Positions 45,201-57,039 are shown, counted from the stretch's first letter. The stretch: 64,000 nucleotides of DNA from Takakia lepidozioides (GCA_030704615.1 CM060731.1:52390001-52454000), one strand, 5' to 3'. Numbers and translations are program-made. The notes: generated by a model not told the origin, from the sequence alone.

Positions 45201-46019
45201 CTGGCACGAGGCAGGTACCATGTTGAGGGAATTGATTGCTTTCCAGGTTGTACATGGACTCATTTATACCAAGACCAAGGAGATAGCAAGTATTGTCATG
45301 GGGTGCGGGTTATACTACGCTGCTTGTTTTCTGGTACGTTACCACATTGAGCAACAAAAGATGCAAACACGCTTTCAAAGTTATCCAGTGGAGATCATTG
45401 GGTATTACCTTCGGTGCCACCTCATATGTACCTATATGACCCAAAAGTTATGATGCAAAAGGATTCTCAAATTCGTTCATGGTTTCAAGCGGCCTGCAAC
45501 CATTTGTCAACACAGAAATTCGGCATTGATGACATTTTCTATAAGGGACATGTGCATGAAATACTTGCACGCTGCACCAGTAATTGGTACCCACTCACCT
45601 GGACAGACAAGGAGCTCAGTGTCTACACCAATTTTGCTGTTCAGCGGTTACACCATGTTGTAAAATACAAACTTCCAGACATGGTAGGACAGCATTGTAT
45701 GCCCCAGATGATTCCACAAAAAGTTCGAAAATTAAAACACCTGAGAGGCGATGAGGATTCTGATACAACTGTTTCTTCACCGAATTCTTTTGACATGGGA
45801 GAAGACTATGCAATTCAGATGGCAGAGAAGAAGCGACGGGGGTCTCCTATGCCGGAAAGGTTACCTCGATATCAGCCTCCAGAGGGCCTCACTTATCCAG
45901 GTAGAATCAACCATCTCCGTCAACCAGAGACAGACCTCGGGCTCGTACACACAGTCCGCCACGAAACTCTCAACCAAGAAGGTGCTCACTCACAAAGGTT
46001 TGCTAGTCGAAATCAGTAA
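42245..46019 (+). pseudogene. Uncharacterised post-integrase gene (sense ORF), copy 1
   Basis: About 1,250 codons in order but broken by frameshifts: 42245-42481, 42352-42786, 42918-43445, 43564-44694, 44636-45028, 45025-45453, 45414-46019. The N-terminal part is globular (LTDYTLAILLTQW; RVRGMEEIRVKSTTILQKQ; IIVSGPIIAQIIL). A Gln/Glu-rich linker follows, then a long coiled coil (43860-44520; LKEELRKEFEARLATECANK). The C-terminal globular part contains a hydrophobic run, IASIVMGCGLYYAACFLVRY, that could be a membrane helix. No signal peptide, zinc finger or enzyme motif is seen. Some plant Ty3 lineages have extra or env-like ORFs at this place; this one does not match any I know. The same protein is encoded by copy 2. 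Confidence 0.7.
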
Positions 46020-46057
46020 ACCGTGAGGACACGGCTTTTTGAGGGGGGAAGGGGTAA
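46018..46057 (+). other. Hairpin and polypurine tract before the 3' LTR
   Basis: AAACCGTG-AGGA-CACGGCTTT is a stem-loop directly after the stop codon of the post-integrase gene. It is followed by the polypurine tract GAGGGGGGAAGGGG (46041-46054), the usual plus-strand primer site. Both are conserved in copy 2. Confidence 0.75.
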
Positions 46058-47102
46058 TGTTAGAGGACTGTCGGGGACTTAGACACTTATACGGGATCTG
46101 TAGGGTACCCTTAATTTTTGCACAGACTGAGACCAACAGAACCTTAGGGACAGCAGCGCACTGTAGAGGGGGTTACACAGCCCAACACGGTCGTCACAGC
46201 CAACACAGCCAACACAACCACACAGCCCGTCACAGTCGTCACACAACACAGCCGACACAGCCACACAGCCCGTCACAGTCGTCACAGCCGACACAGCCGC
46301 CAACACAGCCCGTCACAGTCGTCACACAGCCAACACAGCCACACAGCCCGTCACAGTCATCACAGCAGACACACAGCCCGACACAGCCACACACAGCCCG
46401 ACACAGCCACACACAGTCGCACACCAGTCCACACACCCGTCACAGTTTCACACAGTCAGTCACAGCTTGACACAGCTGTCACGATCATAGGAACGAAGAG
46501 TAGGACAGGGAACGACTGTGGGGAACAACACCTGCGAAGGGAACATGTTAGTTCACAGACGACGGGTTAGTGAGGGAAACGGTTAGAACCGCGGATAGGA
46601 AGATAAAGGGAGAAATGGGGAATTGAGGGATCATTCGGAGGAGGACTTCTTGGGTGATAGAGGAGAGGGGATCGGGCAGAATGAGGAACGGAAGTGAAGG
46701 AGAGAGATGATGAGTAGATGCTTGTTATATGCAAGGCTGTAATGATATTGTAGAGCAGATTAGAGACACAATGGCTTCGGCCTGATACCTGATAAATCAT
46801 AATCGGATACTTTTACGATACAATCACACTGTGTAGAGAGATCTGAGTGAAGCTGTGAATGAATGGATGAGTGATGGAATCCAATAGATTGATAAAGCAA
46901 ACTGATACTTAATTATCAATGGTAAGATAGCTAAACATGAATACCAAAAGGAAAACAAATAGGAAACACCCCCATGATACACTAGCTGTAGGTCATGACT
47001 GATTGTTCTGCGCGGGCTGAGTACTTAGAGATTTCCAACTCTTCTATCTTGGAGTTTCCGCCTCGAATAGCGAAGGGATGGGTGAGTAAAAGCCGCGCGA
47101 CA
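46058..47102 (+). repeat. 3' LTR of Ty3 copy 1
   Basis: 1045 bp, TGTTAGAGG...GCGCGACA. Contains the CACAGYC array at 46170-46480, longer than in the 5' LTR. Confidence 0.92.
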
Positions 47103-48027
47103 TGTGGGGCCTGGACGGCTGTGCCATGATCTGTGTGGGCCTGCTGGGCTGTGGTGGCCCATGTTGACCTTTGAGCCCTGTGCTGACTCTGAGGCAGTGG
47201 TGGACTGCCTAAGGACTGGCATGTGGTCTTGAAGGCCAATTTGAAGCTCTGGAGGGCGTTTTGAGGAGTATCTCATGATATTCCCATGGTCATGCACAGT
47301 GAGGGAAGAGATGAGAAAAAGAGTGTTGGATGAGGGCATGCTGGGGTTAGGCATTGCTTTAGAGCTTCTCTTCTTGTGTTTTGTCCACCCTCGCATTAGG
47401 CCAAGACCTTTCCGTAGTGGAGGCAAGAGTAAGTCCGGGTTGGACTGGGTGTCCTTGCAGGAGCCACACCGTGGAGTTGTTGGTGTGGGGGAGTTGTCGT
47501 TCTGATTTCTGTGTTTGGATCCCCTCCATACCTGCCGCTTGACTGTGCGCCATGTTAGTTTTGTGTGAGCGCTTGTTTTATAGTGATTGGTCCGGATTTG
47601 ATCACTGGCTAGTCCTAGAGCATGCTGTCGATGGTGAGGCTAGGATGATGACTAGTCAGACCATCATTGTTTCTCCTGTGGTGAGGTTGGAGAGGATGAC
47701 CAGCCAACCATAGAAGTGCTTGCGGTGGATGCAGGTACGTTGAGGCTATATTAGGAACCTAGTATTCCAAATCATAAGCCGCAACAGGTTCTCTGACAAC
47801 TATCTACCTGGTTACCTGTGGAGAGGGGATTAGGGACATGTCATGACCGGTTGAGTACAGTTTGGTTCACCACGGAGGTGCCACTAGTTTTTGGGACAGC
47901 ACTAGCGGTAACTAGTTGGTACCGAACGAGGTGTGCGGTTTAGGCCACCTTCACCTCCGTGTCTTCTACGGAAGGTTCTGATTCAGATTGTGAATCAGGA
48001 GACTCATATACCGGCTGTGCAAGTTGT
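47103..48027 (+). mobile_element. Methyltransferase retroelement copy 2, second part (leader and Gag start)
   Basis: It resumes the GGCTGTG array, then matches the reverse strand of 19500-20150 block by block: GGCAAGAGTAAGTCCGGGTTGG, CATAAGCCGCAACAGGTTCTC (47772-47793) and the Gag start GTGCGGTTTAGGCCACCTTC (47933). It is cut at 48027 by Ty3 copy 2. Its protease and methyltransferase parts, if they exist, would lie beyond the assembly gap. Confidence 0.75.
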
Positions 48028-49105
48028 TGTCGCGCGGCTTTTACTCACCCATCCCTTCGCTATCCGAGGCGGAAACTCCAAGATAGAAGAGTTGGAAATC
48101 TCTAAGTACTCAGCCCGCGCAGAACAATCAGTCATGACCTACAGCTAGTGTATCATGGGGGTGTTTCCTATTTGTTTCCCTTTTCCGCATTCATCTTAGC
48201 TACCTACCATTGATAATTAAGTATCAGTTTGCTTCATCAATTTATCGGTTTCCTTAACTCCTCCATTCAATCCACAGCTTCACTCAGATCTCTCTACACA
48301 GTGTGATTGTATCGTATAAGTATCAGATTATGATTTATCAGGTATCAGGCCGAAGCCATTATGTCTCTATCTTCTTTCCTACTATATCACTATAGCTTTG
48401 CATATAACAAGCATCTACTAATCCTCTTTTTCCTCCTCATCGTGCTCTCCGATCTCCGCTCCCGCCTGACTCCGAAGTCCTCCCCGAATAATGATCCCCT
48501 TCTTCATTCCCCGTTTTCCCTTTATCCTCCTATCCGCGGTTCTAACCGTTTCCCTCTCTAACCGTCGTATGTGAACTAACATGTTCCCTTCACAGGTGTT
48601 GTTCCCCACAGTCGCCCTGTCCTACTCTTCGTTCCCTATTATCGTGACAGCTGTGTCAAGCGGTGACTGGCTGTGTTTGGCTGTGTCGGGCTGTGACTGG
48701 CTGTGTGGGCTGTGCGGGCTGTGTCTGCTGTGACGACTGTGACGCTGTGTGGGCTGTGTGGCTGTGACGACTGTGACGGGCTGTGTGGGCTGTGACGGCT
48801 GTGTGGGCTGTGTGGGCTGTGACGACTGTGACGGGCTGTGTGGGCTGTGACGGCTTGTGTGTGGCTGTGTGGGCTGTGACGACTGTGACGGCTGTGTGGC
48901 GTGACGCTGTGTGGGCTGTGTGCTGTGACGACTGTGACGGGCTGTGTGGGCTGTGTGGGCTGTGACGGCTGTGTGGGCTATGTAACCCCCCTCTACAGTG
49001 CGCTGCTGTCACCCCTAAGGTTCCTGTTTGTCTCAGTCTGTGCAAAAATTAAGGGTACCCTACAGATCCCGTATAAGTGTCTAAGTCCCCTACAGTCCTC
49101 TAACA
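48028..49105 (-). repeat. 3' LTR of Ty3 copy 2
   Basis: 1078 bp. On the reverse strand it begins TGTTAGAGGACTGTAGGGGA and ends AAGCCGCGCGACA. The CACAGYC array is at 48655-48990 and differs in unit number from both LTRs of copy 1. Confidence 0.92.
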
Positions 49106-49150
49106 TTACCCCTTCCTCCCTCAAAAAACCGTGTCCTCACGGTTTACTGT
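49106..49150 (-). other. Polypurine tract and hairpin of copy 2
   Basis: On the reverse strand AAACCGTG-AGGA-CACGGTTT is a perfect 8-bp stem with a 4-base loop. GAGGGAGGAAGGGGTAA then abuts the LTR. Confidence 0.75.
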
Positions 49151-52100
49151 TTCTGAGTAGCAACCCTTTGTGAGTGAGCACCTTGTTGACGTTGAGAGTT
49201 TCGTGGCGGGCTGTGTGTACGAGCCCGAGGTCTGTCTCTGGTTGACGGAGATGGTTGATCTTACCTGGATAAGTGAGGCCTTCTGGAGGCTGATATCGAG
49301 GTAATCTTTCCGGCATAGGAGATCCCCTTTGTTTCTTCTCTTCCATCTGAATTGCATAGTCTTCTCCCATGTCAAAAGAATTCTGTGAAGAAACAGTTGT
49401 ATCAGAATCCTCATCGCCTCTCAGGTGTTTTAATTTTCGAACTTTTTGTGGAATCATCTTGGGCATACAATGCTGTCCTACCATGTCTGGAAGTTTGCAT
49501 TACACCTGGTGTAACCGTTGAACAGCAAAATTGGTGTAGACACTGAGCTCCTTGTCTGTCCAGATGAGTGGGGTACCAATTACTGGTGCAGCGTGCAAGT
49601 ATTCCATGCGATATGTCCCTTATAGAAATGTCATCAAGTCCGAATTTCTGTGTTGACAAATTGTTGCAGGCTGCTTGAAACCATGAACGAATTTGAGAAT
49701 CCTTCTGTATCATAACTTTTGGGTCATATAGGTACATATGAGGTGGCACCGAAGGTAATACCCAATGATCTCCACTGGAGTAACTTTGAAAGCGTGCTTG
49801 CATCTTTTGTTGCTCTATGTGGTAACGTATCAGAAAACAAGCAGCGTAGTATAGCCCGCACCCCATGACAATACTTGCTATCTCCTTGGTCTTGGTATAA
49901 ATGAGTCCATGTACAACCTGGAAAGCAACCAATTCCCTCAACATGGTACCTGCCTCGTGCCAGTATTGTGCAAAGTGATGATCTTCAATATGTCGATTGT
50001 TGGAAGAACTTTAGTCCTGGTTGCCACTGGCAGCCAAATACGCATGATTTGGTAGTAATGTGCGAATGACTGCGGAGGACTAAATTCTTTCCAAGCCAAA
50101 TCCAACATGATGGGAATTTGGTTGAAGGGCATAATCATAGCCCTACTGTACTCCCTGGCAGCTGGAGTTTTAGGTGGGTTAAAAGCTGCATTGCCCCATA
50201 CCTCCGGCTGTGGTGGCTGTGGTGTGGTTGTAGTAACCACAGGTTCAGCTACTGGTACACTGACCTGTTGTGGGTGGTGGTACTGGTTCCTGTACCATTG
50301 GCATCTCCTGCACCTCCTGTGAAGACTGAAAAGCCAGAGTTCTGGCTTGCAAATAAGAAGCCATTAGCTGTTCCTGAGGGATATAGACTCTTTGGTCGAT
50401 GTTTGAAGTGAGGTCTTCCACTTGAGTCTGGAGTCCGTCTACATCCTCTTGTAACTCTGCTATCCTACTATAGACATTGTCTATAGTAGTTGTGGCAATG
50501 TTCTGCACCTGCAGTCTGAGCTCATTCATCTCGCTTTGGGTGAGCTTCCGTGGGCTTTTGCCCTCTACTGGCCCTTGTGCTAACCAGACCTGCATAAGGC
50601 TGTTATCCACCAAGCTGCTTGTGGTTCCCCTGAGAGTTTGCTCTCTCTTAGCTTGTACAATTCCAACTGCTGTTGTAAAGCCTCCATGCGCTTCGCCTGT
50701 GGCTCAACCAATTGCGCATATGCAGCAAGTAGATTATTGGCTTCCTTCGAAGCCTTGTTACTGACCGCGATTTCATTTCTATTGGCCACGATGGTTTGTT
50801 GCAACTCCACGATGTATTTCTCTTGCTCAGCTTCCATCTGCCTGTATTGCTTGAAAGTATCTTCATTGCGACAGATTGTATTCTTCATATCGACAATGAG
50901 CTTCATGTGCTCCACATTCTCTTCTTCTGCCTTCGTACATTTTTCCGCTTGACTGTTTATTTCTTTTGTTGATTGGTCAAGCATAGTTGTAAATGTAGCG
51001 CATTGTATCGCCATCCTGTTATGCACTGTCTGCAACTCCGTATGTAGTGCATTCAGTTCTTGCAACTTGCTTTCATGCTGCACCTGCGTTTGATATAGCT
51101 GTTGCTTATGTGCTTCGTGCAACTGGTCTTGCGCGAGGCCTGCCTCAATCAATTGTTGCTTGGCCAATTGCAAAGCCATTTCTGTATTGGCCAAGTCCTG
51201 CTTCATCTTGAGAGTGACCTCTTCATCGACCTTGTTTGCACACTCAGTGGCAAGTCGAGCCTCAAACTCCTTCCTGAGTTCTTCTTTCAAGGCTGTCAAT
51301 TGGGTAATTGGAACATGGGTTTGACATAAGTCCCCAACAAATTAAGTGTCCTGCCTATGGAACTCATCAGCATTGCCTGTTGAGGGTCATCATGGTGAGG
51401 TTGCTGCTGTTCCTCCCGATCTTCAACAGTATGATGTCTCACTAACCATTCAGGCCATTGTCCCACCGGATTTTCTTCCTGAACTACTTCATCTATGACT
51501 GGTGTTACAGTGTCATGACCTTCCGCCTGTGGTACCTCCAACACAGGTGTGTGCATTATATGCACCTCAGGATTTCCCTTGGGCAACTGTTGCACCTCTG
51601 GGATTTTATGTCTCCTTGACCAGACCAGAATATTCATAGAGAAGGTCCCCTTTCTCTATTTCTCTGCCACTATCTGCTCTGTAGTTGGAATCTCTATCCC
51701 TTCACTTTCCAAATCAATTATTTCGGGTTGAGCTGCATGGATAACTTGTGACCTTGTGACAAGTCGTTCAAGTGGCTGTGTTGGCTGTGATGCAGAAGTA
51801 ACTTCTTCCTCCCTCTCTGAAGGTCCTGCTTCCAGTAATAACATTCTTTTGTGCTGCTGTGCCCCTTCCTGGTCATGAGCTTGGGAAACATTATCATGCG
51901 GAATCCGTGAAGCCAGTGGATCCGCCATTACAGTCTTTCCCCTTCTCTGCCTCTTAGTCTCGGGGTTGTGCTGCTAGTCCACCCTCACTGTGTGAAGAGC
52001 CTTGCTCTTCCATTGCAGTTGTTTCTGGCTCAACACTCCCATTTCCTTTCCTTTCTTGTGCATTAAGTATGCCAGAACTAAGGATTATTTGAGCAATGAT

Positions 52101-52960
52101 TGGGCCAGACACTATGATAGGAGATTTTGCGGTAGTACCTTGTAATCTTTTCATCTCCTCTACCAGTGCGTTGTACATTATGTCCGCCCATTGTACCTCT
52201 TGTCCCTTCAAGCCTTTGAGGATTTCCTCTGTGAAGGATCTGCTCAAATATTGTTGGTTCTGTTTCAGGGCAATCAGAACGTTCAATACTTGGCCTATGT
52301 CTTTTAACCCTGGGTACACAGCTTTGGTACAAGCATAACCCTGAGTTTTAAAGAAACTCCCTTCTTGGAATAAATCCCCTATTTGCAGTCTTTCCCTGTG
52401 TTCCTCCACATACACATGACCTGCTGGCAATCGAAACAATTGCTGGAGGTATAGGGGAGTAATCATTAATTCAACTCCCTTCACCGTTGTTGTTCCTGTC
52501 TTTGGCTCAAAGTTCTGCAAAAATTGTAACATGTACTGTCTATGGTGTAGTGTCCAATCCATGCTTTGCAATCCTTCCAATCTCAGCTCCTTCAGTATCT
52601 TTATCGCCTGTGGGGTAGCCATCGTTTGTTTCTGCAGAATTGTGGTGCTCTTCACCCTGATTTCCTCCATTCCTCTCACTCTCTTCATCTTAGACTCACA
52701 GAACTGCTTTGGTTGTAACAACTGCAGGAATGCCTGTAGTGCATAAAGCAGAAACGTATGGTTGCCGCAGAAAGCTATGGGTAATCTCTTGTAAGCCTGC
52801 GGGGCTTGCAAGCATTTTCAAGAGAAAAGCTCTGCTCTTTCGTTTCGTGTCTCTGCCATTGCGTAAGTAATATTGCGAGCGTATAGTCTTTTAGTTCCTC
52901 CATAGTTTCCAAGTTATAGCATTTATGGCCTGTCCTGTCGAGACGCCCGTTACTCAGAAC
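49137..52960 (-). pseudogene. Uncharacterised post-integrase gene, copy 2
   Basis: Encodes the same protein as 42245-46019. Here the N-terminal 285 residues are one uninterrupted frame (51954-52811), and the coiled coil is open at 50580-51299; breaks elsewhere fall at different places from copy 1. Amino-acid differences between copies are few and mostly conservative within the coiled coil (for example KQDLGNTEM versus KQDLANTEM). This suggests the ancestral gene was intact and under constraint. Function unknown; it contains no RT, protease or integrase motif. Confidence 0.7.
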
Positions 52961-53374
52961 GACGCCGCCTCTTGCGCTAATTTCCCTCCATTTTCTGATC
53001 ATTTCTCTGGTTTTCTATTGGCTGTATCCGATGTGACTGGATTTTAACTTTTATCTTCTTTAGTGGACTTTCCCTGTTGGATAGTCCACTAGGATCACAC
53101 ATGCGACATGAAATTCATTTTTCTGTACTTGCCGTTCGTTCTGTTTCCCTTTTTCCGTATTCATTAATGGGCCCGCCTTTCATCCCATTTGACGGCCGTT
53201 CTTTCCTCTTTCTTTTTGACACCTGTCCTTGCACTTCATTCTCTCTGTGTGTCGCACCCTGACCTCCACGTGTCTATTTTTAAAGTAATTTCCGTTTCCT
53301 CTTCCGTCATCCATTTTCCTGAAGTTATTATGTGTCCACTTGCCACTGATTCTATGGATGGTGTAACTTTAGTA

Positions 53375-53690
53375 GGCTGTGTTGAGCTGTGACAGGCTGT
53401 GTCATACTGTGTTACGTTGTGATAGGCTGTGTTGCACTGTGGTAAGCTGTGATAGGCTGTGACACGCTGCGGTAGGTTGTGATAGGCTGTGTTGCGCCTT
53501 GCTGGGTTGTGTTGGCTGTGTCACGTCGTGACGGCTGTGGTAGGCTGTGTTCGCCTTGCTGCTGTGGTTGCTGTGTCACTCGTGATGGCTGTGAAGGCTG
53601 TGTCATGCCGTGATGGGCTGTGATAGGCTGTGTCACGCCGTGATGGGCTGTGATAGGCTGTGTCACGTTGTTTTTGCCCACCCCGGTCAT
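53375..53690. repeat. Minisatellite after integrase, copy 2
   Basis: GGCTGTGATAGGCTGTGT-type units, the complement of the array at 41513-41800. Unit order differs from copy 1. Confidence 0.8.
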
Positions 53691-55326
53691 ATATACTGGC
53701 TAGCGACAAGTGTTCCATACTCCGTTCGTAACACTGGTGCAGCCCGTGACTGCTCTTGCGGTTCAACATGCAAATCATGCTGCAGGGTTTGTCATGGATA
53801 CCACTGTACCCCTTCAACTTATTTGCATTGACTCTTCCCAGCATTTCTTTGTTAATGGTTTGTAACATGGCTGTGTTGTTATCATACATCTTTTGTATGA
53901 CATAAGGTCCTTTCCATGGTGATTTAAGCTTAGAAGCTTGAATCTTTCCTTTCTTCTGCAACCATAGAAGAACCAAATCCCCCGTCTTAAAAGTCTTTAA
54001 TTTGCCTTCATCAACTGTTTTTCGCTTCATCTGAATTCTGGTCATATTATCAGCTGCATCAGCACGTACTTCTTCCACATGGTATAATTCATGTTTCCTG
54101 ACCTTGATGGAGTCTTGCAATTCCATTCTTTTTCCCCACTCCTTCTCATGGTAGGTAACAGAATTTCTACTGGAAGTAAGGCTTCCATACCATAAACTAA
54201 TTGGAATGGTGTATACTTAGTGGTGACTTTATATGAAGTCCTGTATGACCACAAAGCTGTCAGCAGCTTTGTATCCCAATCCGTTCTGTTTGCATTGACT
54301 ATCTTAGCCAAGATAGTACATAGTATTTTGTTGGTAGCCTCTGCCTGCCCATTACCCTGTGGTAATATGTTGTACTCTTTCTATGCACAATCATAAACTC
54401 TTTAGTCAATAACTCAATGGTCTCATTCATGAAGTGACTTCCTTGATCACTGATAAATTCTAAGGGACATCCAAATCGTGTAAGTATGTTCTCGTACAGG
54501 AACCTTGCTGTGGACTTGGCTGTGTTGTCCCTCAAAGCTTTAGCTTCCACCCACTTTTGTATATAATCAGTGGCTGTAATTATGTACCTGTTTCGTGTAT
54601 TCTTGGATGGTGGATTAATTGGTCCAACAAAGTCTAGTCCCCATTTCTAAAATGGTTCCGTAGCATGTAGGATGCAAGGCCATTCTTCCAGATCTCTGCA
54701 AGGTCCTAGCCTCTGACATTCATCACACTTCTGACAAACTCATGTACATCTTTGAACAACTAGGCCACCAGTATCCTGCGAGTAGTATCTTTCTACTGGT
54801 AGTCTCTTCTCCAAAATGACCTCCAGCCACTCCTTTAGGAACTTCCGCCAAGACTTTATTTACTTCATGGTGGTACAGCATCGTTTTAGTACTCCATCAG
54901 TCCTAACTTATACATTCTGCTTCCTACCATAGTATAAGTAAAGCTCTGATAAGCAATTCTCTTCCTCTGCTCCTTACCATAACTAGGTGGGCACTGACTA
55001 TGAGCAAGGTTATCTGATTGGCACTGCCAATCTAACCATTCATCTGCACTTCCTTGCACCTCCATTACAAATAAACTCGCATCAGGTAACTGATCGTCCA
55101 TCTGTGGCGGCCTCTCCTGTTGTTAGTCGTGACAAATGATCTGCCACAAGATGCAAACGGCCAGGCTTGTGTCACTACCTCGAACTCAACTCATCAAGAT
55201 TTATTAAACCACCATCGCTATCCTCCACTTATCAAAGGTTTTGTTCACAGATATATCAAGAGCTGGTGATCCACATAAAACATAACTTTCTTCCCAATAG
55301 GTAATCCTATTTCTTCACTCATAATC
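53521..55326 (-). pseudogene. Integrase and RNase H end, copy 2
   Basis: Frames 53521-54126 (SPWKGPYVIQK module), 54042-54311, 54299-54550 (FISDQGSHF), and 54886-55101 reproduce the integrase of copy 1 with frameshifts and stops. The sequence near 55260-55326 matches RNase H (FYVDHQ) before the N run. No intact integrase is made here. Confidence 0.85.
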
Positions 55327-55826
55327 NNNNNNNNNNNNNNNNNNNNNNNNNNNNNNNNNNNNNNNNNNNNNNNNNNNNNNNNNNNNNNNNNNNNNNNNNN
55401 NNNNNNNNNNNNNNNNNNNNNNNNNNNNNNNNNNNNNNNNNNNNNNNNNNNNNNNNNNNNNNNNNNNNNNNNNNNNNNNNNNNNNNNNNNNNNNNNNNNN
55501 NNNNNNNNNNNNNNNNNNNNNNNNNNNNNNNNNNNNNNNNNNNNNNNNNNNNNNNNNNNNNNNNNNNNNNNNNNNNNNNNNNNNNNNNNNNNNNNNNNNN
55601 NNNNNNNNNNNNNNNNNNNNNNNNNNNNNNNNNNNNNNNNNNNNNNNNNNNNNNNNNNNNNNNNNNNNNNNNNNNNNNNNNNNNNNNNNNNNNNNNNNNN
55701 NNNNNNNNNNNNNNNNNNNNNNNNNNNNNNNNNNNNNNNNNNNNNNNNNNNNNNNNNNNNNNNNNNNNNNNNNNNNNNNNNNNNNNNNNNNNNNNNNNNN
55801 NNNNNNNNNNNNNNNNNNNNNNNNNN
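55327..55826. other. Assembly gap, 500 N
   Basis: Exactly 500 N, the conventional size for a scaffold gap of unknown length. It lies between Ty3 copy 2 and the CACTA element, so the rest of Ty3 copy 2, the rest of methyltransferase retroelement copy 2 and the left end of the CACTA element may all be missing here. Confidence 0.98.
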
Positions 55827-56079
55827 GGTGCAATGGCATGAGAGGATTTTCTTTCACATTAATAAACAAAAATTGGTTGATAGGGTGAATGTGTCATTGG
55901 GGGGGCAAATGATTTTGTTTGGGTTTGAAACTTTGCATGCGTGTATGTTGCACACATACATGTAATTATTGAATGACATATTTGATGCACGCACACATTG
56001 AAGGTTGTTGTTTTGCATTTCGCTTATAATGAGTTGTATGTTTGCAATGACACATTATAATATATGTCCCTATGTTCAT

Positions 56080-56742
56080 TTGTTTGTATCAGGACTTTGG
56101 TCCCTCCCTTCCCGGTTCTCTCTCTTGGCACCCCACCTCCGAAAACAACCCAAGTACATCAGGCGGGAGCCGTGGGCGAGACACCGCCCCCACGGTACCG
56201 CGACGACGATGATGACGATGACAGTGACAGTGACATTGATAACAACAATAAGCATGGAATTAACCAGGAGGATGTGCAAGCCATGGAGGATCTCTTAATG
56301 CATCATGTGGGCACTGATGCATCCCATGGAGAGGGAACCCGGCCAATCGATGATCCTGAAATGGCCCCCTCAAATGACATGGAGAGGGAGGCGAGAACTC
56401 CCTTGTACGAAGGGCGAAAGTGAGTCGACTTTCAACAATCTTACTTTTGCTCAATCTTCAAATTTCGATTTGGCATAAGTAATGTTGGGATGTCTGCCAT
56501 AATGCGAAACTATTGCAGACTATATCTTTGCTCCACACTTGAAACCCAAGATGCCACGGTCGCGGAAAGAGGCGCGCGAAGTCTTGGACTGTGTGGGGAT
56601 GGGCTATAAGATTTTTCATGCATGTCCATGTGATAAAACCCTATACTATGGAGAGGATTCGCGTCTCACCAAATGCCCAGAGTACAAGAAAGACCGATAT
56701 CGGGATGATGTCCAAGGGAAAAAAGTACCACGCAAGGTATAA
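56080..56742 (+). pseudogene. TNP2 transposase, N-terminal part
   Basis: An acidic run (DDDDDDDSDSD) and PLYEGRK, then, in another frame from 56539, MPRSRKEAREVLDCVGMGYK, HACPCDKTLYYGED, CPEYKKDRY and KKVPRKV. These are the zinc-site region of CACTA transposases (ACPxDxxLY..., CxxCxxSRY). Stops separate the two parts near 56480-56500. Confidence 0.8.
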
Positions 56743-57039
56743 GCGCCATTCCCCCTCACATGGAAATTACTTTATTTAATTTTCTCAATGCATGTAAAGT
56801 GTATTCCACCAGTTTAGGGTTTAGAGAGTAGTACTGATGCAAGATCTGATTGGTGTTTTGGAAGGAGTGAGTGAAGAGTGGAAGGAGCGACGTTTGGTTT
56901 TGACCATTCACGCCCAAATGAGGGAGATGTTGTATAAAGGGAAAGACATAAGGGTGTTGTATTATGTGTGCTAATGGGATGATTACATGTGGGGGGCGTG
57001 GGGTATTTCATCCTAGAAAATGCATTACTTTCCGATCAT

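Larger units (their letters stand above)
33788..47102 (+). mobile_element. Full-length Ty3/gypsy-type LTR retrotransposon, copy 1
   Basis: 5' LTR 33788-34770 and 3' LTR 46058-47102, both starting TGTTAGAGGACTG and ending GCCGCGCGACA. A 4-bp TGTG duplication flanks the element. The internal order is protease, RT, RNase H, integrase, which is Ty3/gypsy order. An extra gene follows integrase. Coding frames carry several frameshifts, so this copy is probably not autonomous. LTR lengths differ (983 and 1045 bp), mainly in the CACAGCC array, so it is not brand new. Confidence 0.9.
48028..55326 (-). mobile_element. Ty3/gypsy-type LTR retrotransposon, copy 2, inverted and cut by the gap
   Basis: Same family as copy 1 in opposite orientation. 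Present: 3' LTR (48028-49105), polypurine tract, post-integrase gene, minisatellite, integrase and the end of RNase H at the gap. RT, Gag and the 5' LTR are missing, either in the unsequenced gap or lost, because the DNA after the gap belongs to a CACTA element. Confidence 0.88.

Noticed and set aside
49601-51329. Plus-strand ORFs opposite the post-integrase gene of copy 2
   Set aside because: They are antisense shadows of the coiled-coil gene, and the same shadows occur opposite copy 1.
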